Positions 57,045 to 64,000 of a DNA stretch of 64,000 nt are shown in pieces. Numbering within the stretch: the stretch's first letter is position 1; every line of letters begins with the position of its first letter. Below the pieces are notes generated by a model that saw only the letters and a list, made by a program, of their open reading frames with translations, had not been told where the DNA came from and made no database searches. Position numbers and translations under genes: made by a program. Source of the DNA: Adiantum capillus-veneris (taxonomy: Eukaryota > Streptophyta > Polypodiopsida > Polypodiales > Pteridaceae); the NCBI GenBank assembly GCA_014529385.2, contig CM043944.1:66726895-66790894 (forward strand), given 5' to 3'.

Positions 57045-57290
57045 ATTTTTTAAGAATTAGGTTATATATGGAGCATGGATAATGGCCCAGAAATTTTTCC
57101 TTTTTATTTTGCACCACATATTAAGAAAAATATTGCACTCAATAGAAAGATACATTTTCAACAACATATGGTGTTTATGTTTGGGGCTAAAAGAACATCA
57201 GAAATTCTTGCATCCACAACCTATCATTCTACCTCTCATCAACTACAACACTTTTTTTTATTTACATATATTCCTCTTATTCTAAAATAA
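56794..57290 (+). repeat. Two diverged copies of the E-type LTR module
   Basis: At about 56840-56965 the translation reads KLQFQHIVCRILGPLRLAK; at about 57140-57250 it reads RKIHFQQHMVFMFGAKR. The two E LTR modules read RKIHFQQRIVFLFGPER and KLQFQRTIRSLFGQPR. The two module types occur in the opposite order here. They are separated by the TA microsatellite. Confidence 0.7.
56966..57041. repeat. (TA)n microsatellite, about 76 bp
   Basis: Uninterrupted AT dinucleotides. E's LTR has a comparable TA run, but at a different position relative to the modules. Confidence 0.98.
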
Positions 57291-57952
57291 AGTGCAATCC
57301 ATCAAAATATAGTGTATGTTTGTTTTTTCTTTGTTCAACTTTGTCACACAAAACAAGAAACGATTATGTGTTCTAACAAGGAATGTGTGTGAAGTGAAAG
57401 CTCAATTTTGATATATCTAGCCCTATTATCGATTGAGTTGCGAAAGCAGGGAGTAAAGTGTCTCCCTCATAACAAGAGGGTGGTGAAGTGAAGATGAAAG
57501 GTCCTACGTGTGGATTCTATTTTCCTCTTGCTGTTGGGCACCAAGGAATACCACAATTTCATCCAAATAGTATGTGCCCTAAGATTGGTAGATAGAGTAA
57601 AAATTGGTGTTTGGCAAGTGCATTTCCCCATTGAGAAAGACTCTACTAGAAACTTGCGGTGAGAGTTCATACTTCATAGACTCACATTTGCTGAATTGTT
57701 TGCTCATTTACGTCTTATCAATAGTCTTTCTTTCACTTTCAACAAAAGATATAGGGAGCTATTTAGAGGTTGTCTTAGTAAAGAGAGCGTAGAGAAGATT
57801 GCAGACTTGTATAAATTCTCATCCTTCTCTACTTTCTATGACACTTTGTTCTTAGAGACATTGTAAAGGTCTTTATGCTTATGAATGATTTAACCATAAT
57901 CTTAAGGAGTTTTTGTCCAAGAATTTTAGAGCACAAGTGGAGTCTTTAAATC

Positions 57953-58363
57953 TTGATTGGACTTGATGAGGATGTTCTCTATGAAATTGTGAGAAGGTTG
58001 GCTCACTCTGACTATGTGGAACTTGAAAGAAAGGAGCTCCTAGTCAATTGCTACTTTCTCACAGCCTTCAACGAGCATGAAGATCCAGTTTTTATACAAA
58101 CCGCTTGTGCACTAGGAAATGTAGAGCAAGTGCAACTCATCACTTGGGACGCGGTTGCTCTTTTGGATCCAGAAAATGAAGTTCTAGAGATTTCCATTTA
58201 TCACCTTAGCTTTGAAGAATTTCAACCCTTCTTAGAGCTCATCAATAGTCTACCTTTTTGTTTTGATCAAATAAATCTAGACCTCATTGAATCTTGGATA
58301 GTTGAAGAAAAAAATCGAGAGTGGTACTTTCTTACTTCTTCACTTGTAGGCGAGTGGTTTTGA
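57953..58363 (+). CDS. Hypothetical protein, 136 codons
   Basis: An open frame from MIGLDEDVLYEIV to SSLVGEWF, acidic and rich in Leu/Glu, probably helical, with no motif I recognise. There is no stop inside, in contrast to its surroundings. It lies between the F LTR-like region and G's gag remnant on the same strand, so it could be the 5' part of G or an unrelated host fragment. It starts within 60 bases of stops in the same frame; the start is uncertain. Confidence 0.4.
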   Translation: MIGLDEDVLYEIVRRLAHSDYVELERKELLVNCYFLTAFNEHEDPVFIQTACALGNVEQVQLITWDAVALLDPENEVLEISIYHLSFEEFQPFLELINSLPFCFDQINLDLIESWIVEEKNREWYFLTSSLVGEWF

Positions 58364-58439
58364 ATCTCTTAATGTATCCCTTGTTGTAACTTGTGTTGTA
58401 AATAATAATGGAAAGCCAACACCAAATGTCCAGATATCT

Positions 58440-59300
58440 TATTTTCTTTGGAGAGCCTGGAGAGGATGCATAATTATTTTTAACAAATTTCAATATGTAT
58501 TGTAGTGTCAAAAGGATATTAATTGATCAAGAACGTGTAGAAATGTGTAAGGTAGTCCTTGAGAAGATGCTATCAATTGGTTTGAGTCTTTGCCTTAGGA
58601 AGTTAAGGGGAATTACACGAAAGTTGTGAATTGCTTCAATAAATACTTCTCTGATCACCAAAACACTAAAAAAACTATGGCAAGACATCGTTTCTCATAA
58701 GCAAAAAGACTTAGATGACTACTACTTGTACAAGCAAGAGTTTCTACATCTTTGAGCTCTATGGATACCAAATGTTGCTAGACCTGGTGATGGTGCATAA
58801 TTTCTAAAGAAGGAGAGGTTCATAGCCGGACTCTTTCCTGATCATAAGGTAAACGTGGAGGCAGATGCACTTGCTACCTTTGATGCAGCTTAAACTAGGG
58901 CTATTGAGAAGTATAGGAAACTCAATTGTATAAGAGGAGAGGTTCCAATAGAGGGTTCTAGATCTAGGGGGAAACTGCAAGCATCAACATCCAGAGAGAT
59001 TCCTTAGGTAAAATATGAGGTGATTGAGAAGCTAAATGAATCTTGAAGCAACTTTTCAATCCACCTTGCACAAAGTGTAGGTCCCAAGGGACAAACGAAG
59101 AAATCCATGGAGCGAGAGTCGTGATCTAGGAGACTTTTGCAATTTTGGAATTGTGGAGTGTCTAGAAATGTGATTTATAATTGTCCTTGTCCCCGTGGTG
59201 GAGATCCAGAGAGACCTAGCTTGAATTACCTACTAGTGATGAATGTAGGTGAAGGAACTAGTCACCAACCACGGCTTCTATAAAGGCCAAATGGAGCAAG
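58440..59300 (+). pseudogene. Element G Gag remnant
   Basis: Fragments in several frames: NWFESLP and VVNCFNKYFSDHQN near 58575-58665, then KDLDDYYLYKQEFL at about 58708-58755, a KKERFIAGLFPDHKVNVEADALATFDAA segment at 58815-58893, and a decayed zinc-knuckle-like NCGVSRNVIYNCPCP at 59150-59190. This order is that of a Ty3/gypsy Gag. Many stops. Confidence 0.65.
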
Positions 59301-59530
59301 ACCACCTCCATGAGGAGTGGAGGAGTTCCACCTTTGCCAGATCCAAATGTGAATGTGGTAGAGGTGAATAGTTCAAATGAGATTGACATAGAAGCAAATG
59401 GAATTAAGCATGGACGTGGAGAAGGGAAGGGAAAAGAAGGAGTCACGTCACAAAGCAACCATGGAGCAGAAAAGAACGCAAAGGAGACCAAGAAAGCCAA
59501 GCGGAATCAATGTCGTATCAACCTTCAAGA

Positions 59531-59783
59531 CTCTCCCGATGGACATGGTATGACTCATATAACTTGTTGGAAGAGGTAAGCAGTCTTGATATCTCATGGC
59601 CTCAGTTTCTTGCATTATGTCCACAAGCTAGGAGGGATTTAAGGAAGGCACATAGCACTAGGAGAAAGGTGACTCTCCCCATGGACATGGTATGACTCAT
59701 ATAACTTGTTGGAAGAGGTAAGCAGTCTTGATATTTCATGGCCTCAGTTTCTTGCACTATGTCCACAAGCTAGGAGGGATTTA
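59531..59783 (+). repeat. Tandem duplication, 142-bp unit
   Basis: CTCTCCCGATGGACATGG at 59531 recurs as CTCTCCCCATGGACATGG at 59673. The second unit is interrupted at 59784 by the CACTA-like element and resumes at 61143. The first unit keeps the uninterrupted target. Confidence 0.93.
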
Positions 59784-59784
59784 A

Positions 59785-61142
59785 CACTAGGTTGGTAATG
59801 GGACACTTTTATGTCTTGTGAAGTGACCATTTTCCTTGAATTATTTCAAGAGTTTCAAAATGGATTTGGAGGTGCTATCTGTCTAGAAAGTTGTCTCATG
59901 AGCTGAAAAAAACTTGACATTTTTTTGCAATATCAATTCCATCTTTAACCTTGTCCTTGCACAACATTTCACAACCTAAACTGTGTGAAAAAACGGGTCC
60001 TGTTTTTGGCTTTTTTCAACTTTTTGCAACTATACCACTCTAGAATTCATGTTTGTGAGGTCTATAATGCTAGATAACTATCTTTAGTAGTCCTCAACAT
60101 GTCATGATGCTTCTAGGGAGAAATAAATGTTAAAGTTGTAAGTTATGACCAAATTACAAAAATTGTCAAATCCTGTTTTTTAGCCAATTTTAGCTCTTCT
60201 ATGATTTTTTTGGTGGCTTTCATGATATCCAAATGCAGTTTTGATTCTCTATGTCGCATATTGTAACTTAAAGCTAATATTCCTTGAGTTTTGGGGCACC
60301 TAATACCCTATTTTTCATAGTAGACAACGGTGGTTGATTTTTTCAATTATAGAAGAAAACGAAACATTCTAGTATATCAAGTATAGCTTTTTTAATATTG
60401 TTAGTTTCTTGTGACAACTACATGAACTTTGTAGGTAGTAACCATATCTAGTCATAAGGATCAAATTTGGCTAGATATTGAATAGTTTCTATGGGATTCT
60501 ACAACTCATAATGTTGAACCCAGTTTTTTCATGTTTGCTGTATTTAGCACTTCATCTTTGTCCCCAAGATTCCCCTTGGTAAGAGATGTATTATTCTTTT
60601 GACATGCTCCATGGCTCCTTATGAACCTAAAGGACAACAGGGAACTAAGAAAACATGCATATATTATTTGTATTGAGCGTGGCTATAGAAACTTTGATGA
60701 TAGGTTTGCAGAATGGTAAAAGTTCAACTTTTTTGTACCTAATTCTTTTGGCAAAACAAAAAATAGTGAGTGAGAAGCAATCATATGTTCTGATCACCAA
60801 CCCATTGAAGTTAAGTAGGGAATTTATCTCAAGTCCTACATTGAAGTTAACTAGGGAATTTATCTCAAGTCCTACAAAAATCCCTAATCTTATTTTTATG
60901 CAAAAAAACGTAAGAAATGACTGTTTTGATGAAAATGTACTGGTCCATCAACTTTGGAGGCTTGGTGTGACCAAAAGATGAGAAATTTTACAAGTTTCTT
61001 ATTTTTTCCATGTGTAGTAGGCCTTGAACTATAACCTCATGAAAGGATTTTACAAAATGAGTGGATCTACTATGGTTTTCGAGGTTTTTTTCAAAACCCT
61101 GAAAGGACACTTTTATGTCCTGTTAGGTTACTAACCTAGTGT
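59785..61142. mobile_element. Non-autonomous CACTA-like DNA transposon (1.36 kb)
   Basis: It begins CACTAGGTTGGTAATGGGAC and ends GGTTACTAACCTAGTG plus one T, giving an inverted terminal repeat of about 15 bp. ACACTTTTATGTC sits just inside both ends in direct orientation. TAA flanks both ends (59782-59784, 61143-61145), a 3-bp duplication as in CACTA elements. No transposase is visible; a 36-bp direct repeat near 60806-60876 is inside. The extra T leaves TA-duplicating families as an alternative. Confidence 0.75.
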
Positions 61143-61173
61143 TAAGGAAGGCACATAGCACTAGGAGAAAGGT

Positions 61174-61835
61174 AAAAGAGAGTGTGCCTATTGTAAAAAT
61201 TGAACAAGCTGAAATGAATGAGGATATTACACATGTGCTAGATTGTTCCATCAAAGAATATTGGTTAGGAAATGTCTAGTGGAAGGGGTGCACAAATTTG
61301 CATCATGACAGAAGGACTCATGCCAAAACTTGGCATGCACATCCATGAGACATCTAAAACCAAAGTGAAAATGGAAAACAATAGCAGGGCTGGGTGTGTA
61401 GGCATTTGTAAGAATATTTTTGTGAAGGCCTTTGGAATTAAGAAGTCGGTGGATTTTTATGTTATGTCGACCAAGGAAAGTGGCTATCCATCTATCCTAG
61501 GAAGACCATGGCTAATGAAAACGAGATCTTTGCAGGATTGGAAAAGTGGAAATTTGATTTGCAGGAATGAAAACCATAAGAATGTTGTATTTGACATGAA
61601 GGAGCAGCGTCAAGAAGAGCTCCATGAAGAATCATTGCAAAGTGATACGGAGGAAGGTTGGACTGATAGCACTTCAGAAGAAGAAGGTAGAAGTAGCACT
61701 ACAGAAGAGGAGTCTTCCATAGAAGTCATGGGGTTAAGGTTTAAGCCAAGCAACCAAGAGACATCTTGTCAAAGTTTGGAAGAGGGAGGTCCTCAAGATA
61801 ACCAAGGTGTGCAAGATGAATGAATGTTAGAAGGT
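61174..61835 (+). pseudogene. Element G protease region remnant
   Basis: 61272-61823 is open: VKAFGIKKSVDFYVMSTKESGY, then PSILGRPWLMKT, the flap-end motif of a retropepsin. An acidic Ser/Glu-rich linker follows. The active-site DSG is not visible here; it was probably lost in the frame break near 61270. Confidence 0.65.
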
Positions 61836-61883
61836 ATGTTGTCTACTACACTTACAAAGGACAAAAGAGAGTAGTTCGAATGT

Positions 61884-62757
61884 GTGCTAAGGAATTTTCC
61901 TAAGATTTTTGCTAAAGACTACACCGACGTGCGTGGGGTAGATGATGTTCAACATAAGATCGAGCTAAAGCTAGAGGCCATACCTAAGGCTCAAAAGCTA
62001 CAAAGTCTAGGAGTCATCAAGGAGTATACTTTACTCAAGGAGGTAAGAAAGCTTCTAGCAGCAGGTTTCATTTATCCACTGGAGAATTCAGAGTGGGTCT
62101 CACCTATTGTCGTCACTCCCAAGAAGACCGGCAAGTGGTTTGTGTGGATTATCGTCCACTAAATGAGGCAACAAAAACATATCACTTTACCCTCCCATTT
62201 CAGGATGAGATACTAAATTAAGTAGCTGGTCACAAGAAGTATTATGTGTGATGGCTATTCAGGTTACTTTCAAATAGGGATTGCATTGGAGGATCAATTG
62301 AAAAAAATCCTTCATCACTCCTTGGGGTTGTTATGCTTTTAGCTTCATGCCATTTGGCCTGACAAATGCTCCTGCAACTTTCCAATGTTTCATGAACATG
62401 GTGTTTTAAGAATTCTTTGGAAAGTCAATTAGGGTGTTCATTGATGACTTTTGCATTTATAGCTCAAAATCATTGCATCTACAAAAGGTAGAAGAAGGTT
62501 TTAAAAAAAATTACGACATGGGAGGTCAACTCAATCCTGACAAATGTCACATAGATGAGAATGAAGTGATCTTGCTTGGTCACAAGGTTTCCTATAAACG
62601 CATTGAGGTGGATCCTTCAAAGGAAAAGTCTCTTTTTGAGATCCCATCACCCAAGAATCTCAAAGAGGTCATCTCATTCATTCAAAAATTGAAGTATATG
62701 TCATGCTTCATTCACGTAGGTTTGGAGTTGCTTCATCCTTTGCAAAATTTGACATAG
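61884..62757 (+). pseudogene. Element G reverse transcriptase remnant
   Basis: 61884-62162: FAKDYTDVRGVDDVQHKIEL, then LLAAGFIYPLENSEWVSPIVVTPKK. A decayed stretch follows, with traces of FSGY and [11 protein letters not shown] near 62250-62385. 62434-62757: FIDDFCIYSS (catalytic IDD, usually YMDD/FVDD), LNPDKCHIDENEVILLGHKVS and PSPKNLKEVISFI, the RT thumb. Of the VCVDYRKLN type, unlike E. Confidence 0.8.
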
Positions 62758-63792
62758 CAGGTAGAATTTTCACGGTCTAATGAGCTTGAATAATATTTTT
62801 GTAACATCAATTTAATTTTGCAGAACTACCAACACTTATGCCTCCTTGTTGGTAGTACACATTTTTTGTTAGCTCTAGTGTTGGGAAAAAAACAATTGGT
62901 GTTGTTTTTCTACAACAAGATCCCCACAAAACCAGGATGCAACCCATCTAGTTTGCTAGTAGATTAATGAATGCTTTGGAGAGAGGCTACATAGAAGCAG
63001 AACTCGTGATGCATTTTCTCATGTTTGTGATGAAAAAAGATCCTACTTGCTACCAAAACCTTTTGTAATTCTGACTAAACAAAATCTGTTTTGTTGGGTG
63101 TCTTCTCAAATGAACCTTAGTACTAGAATCTCAAAGTGGATTATGGAATTCCAAAAGTTTCAATACTCTTTCAAGATATAAAATAGTTTGCATGTACAAT
63201 TGGCAAGAAATTCACTTATAGGATGCATGGGAAGGAGATTAAGGTGCCAAAAGTAAGAGCCTACCATTGCCACCACCTAAAATTATTCCTAATGCTTTTA
63301 CCTTGTTCTTTGATGGATCTTTTTGATGAGCCATAGATAGAGCAGGGGGAGGGCTAGTGTTGCTAAACCCAAGTGGATATGTGGTCATGAAAGAGAAGGT
63401 CAATCTACCAGGTTCAACTAGCATCAATAGCCCTCCCCCTGCTCTATCAGAGGAATAGGACACACTGCTTCATGGTTTAAAGATGTGCATTGGCCAAGGT
63501 ATACAATGTCTCATGGTAAAGGGGGGTGCACTTCTCATTTGTGAAGAAAAATTTAGGCATTTGGGCACGCAAGAATGAAAGCCTGAGGACAAAATTTCAT
63601 GCCATTTGTAGGTTGTTTAGTCAATGTGAAGAGGTGCAATTGTATCATATTTCTAGAAAACAAAACGCAGATACTGATTTGGTTGCACAGAAAGTAGTTG
63701 CATGTGTTAACAAAGAAGTGCATGTTATCATGATCGAAGTATTAGTAAAGCAGCCTGGTTACCAAGGGATGGAATCCTTTGTCCCATTGTGA
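62758..63792 (+). pseudogene. Element G RNase H remnant
   Basis: Tandem traces: near 62880-63110 a decayed RNase H, and near 63297-63470 a second RNase H start (LFFDGSF, then AGGGLV) as seen in plant elements with an added archaeal-type RNase H. 63526-63792 is the RNase H end (KFHAICRLFSQCEEVQLYHISRKQNADTDLVAQ). A templated inverted insertion sits at 63428-63448. Confidence 0.65.
63336..63448. repeat. 21-bp perfect inverted repeat, 71-bp spacer, inside G RNase H
   Basis: GATAGAGCAGGGGGAGGGCT starts at 63336 and its exact reverse complement ends at 63448; one more base pairs on the inner side. The right arm replaces expected RNase H coding sequence. Confidence 0.93.
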
Positions 63793-64000
63793 GCTACATT
63801 CTAGAAAGAGAGTTTCTAAAAGACTTTACAAAATCTCAGAAGAGGAGACTCATGAAGAAGGAAAGTGTCTATCTCTTCGTAGAAGGCTTTCTCTATCAAA
63901 GAGGGAAGGATCAAATGTGTAGAATAGTACTAACTATCGAGGAACTTCCAGCCATCTAAAAGGTTTGCATGAGGGAGCATGTGGTGGTCATTTTGCCCAA
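63793..64000 (+). pseudogene. Element G integrase, start only
   Basis: Fragments KKESVYLFVEGFLYQRGKDQMCRIVLTIEELPAI resemble the linker before the H2C2 zinc-binding domain. The last bases (CATGTGGTGGTCATTTTGCC) would be its start. It continues past the window. Confidence 0.55.

Larger units (their letters stand above)
54241..57952 (+). other. LTR-like non-coding remnant next to F and G
   Basis: 3.7 kb, AT-rich, no real gene. A TATA-like CTATAAATAG lies near 55890 in the same context as E's (an ACCCCTCTCTTCTTTG run follows). The phrase AGTCTGCCCAC (55118-55128) also occurs in E's LTR near 43973. The modules at 56794-57290 resemble E's LTR modules. I infer an old LTR of an E-related element; its ends are not identifiable. 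Confidence 0.55.

Noticed and set aside
59310-59579. Plus-strand ORFs at 59310-59695 as a host gene
   Set aside because: They fall between G's gag and protease remnants and partly within a tandem duplication; most likely linker sequence of G.
60655-60981. 108-codon ORF inside the CACTA-like element as a transposase
   Set aside because: It includes a 36-bp direct repeat, has no DDE motif, and is too short.

Overview
The window is plant nuclear DNA made almost entirely of nested LTR retrotransposons, with no gene I would call intact and host-derived. The evidence for a land plant is: Ty3/gypsy elements of the Athila/Tat type with primer-binding sites matching the 3' end of plant tRNA-Asp; a 5-bp target-site duplication (TSD) at each complete gypsy insertion but one; very long internal regions; and many in-frame stops that look like C-to-T decay of methylated cytosines. 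I cannot name the species. A fern, another non-seed plant or a gymnosperm would fit the mix of element types, but that is a guess.

Layout, from TSDs and LTR boundaries. Element C (minus strand, oldest) runs from beyond the left edge to 50574. Two elements landed in it. D (1145-8071, TSD CACCT, LTRs identical by eye) sits in C's gag. A (12653-50103, TSD CCTAC) sits in C's 5' LTR. A was itself hit twice: by B (16120-41060, TSD ATCAC) in its leader and by E (43251-50021, plus strand) in its 5' LTR. C lies in a decayed DUF7869-type gene (about 50575-53045). From 53.4 kb to the right edge are older plus-strand remnants: an integrase fragment with LTR-like sequence (F), a small unknown ORF, and a decayed gypsy element G that carries a 1.36-kb CACTA-like insertion (59785-61142).

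A, B and C are one clade. Each has a roughly 935-945-bp LTR, a tRNA-Asp primer site, a long leader, and a Gag with a long N-terminal extension. B is the autonomous-type member: gag, protease, RT, RNase H, integrase, then a second retropepsin-like domain, then a separate large coiled-coil ORF in the env-like position. B is also a tandem structure (LTR, interior, LTR, truncated interior, LTR fragment) that looks like unequal recombination between its own LTRs. A carries only gag and would depend on another element for enzymes.

The most unusual feature is a family-specific palindrome. A and B carry 19 copies of the 20-bp palindrome ACATCCTACGCGTAGGATGT or close variants, many about 285 bp apart, upstream of gag and, in B, again upstream of the env-position ORF. 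C carries an unrelated AT-rich 20-bp near-palindrome with the same spacing in the same place. Each family also has a partial copy of its own motif 333-352 bp inside its LTR. Each coding block of A and B ends in a polypurine tract next to a small hairpin with loop GGGA, and B has an extra internal copy after pol. I suggest these are paired cis-signals that define a module; none of this could be tested here.
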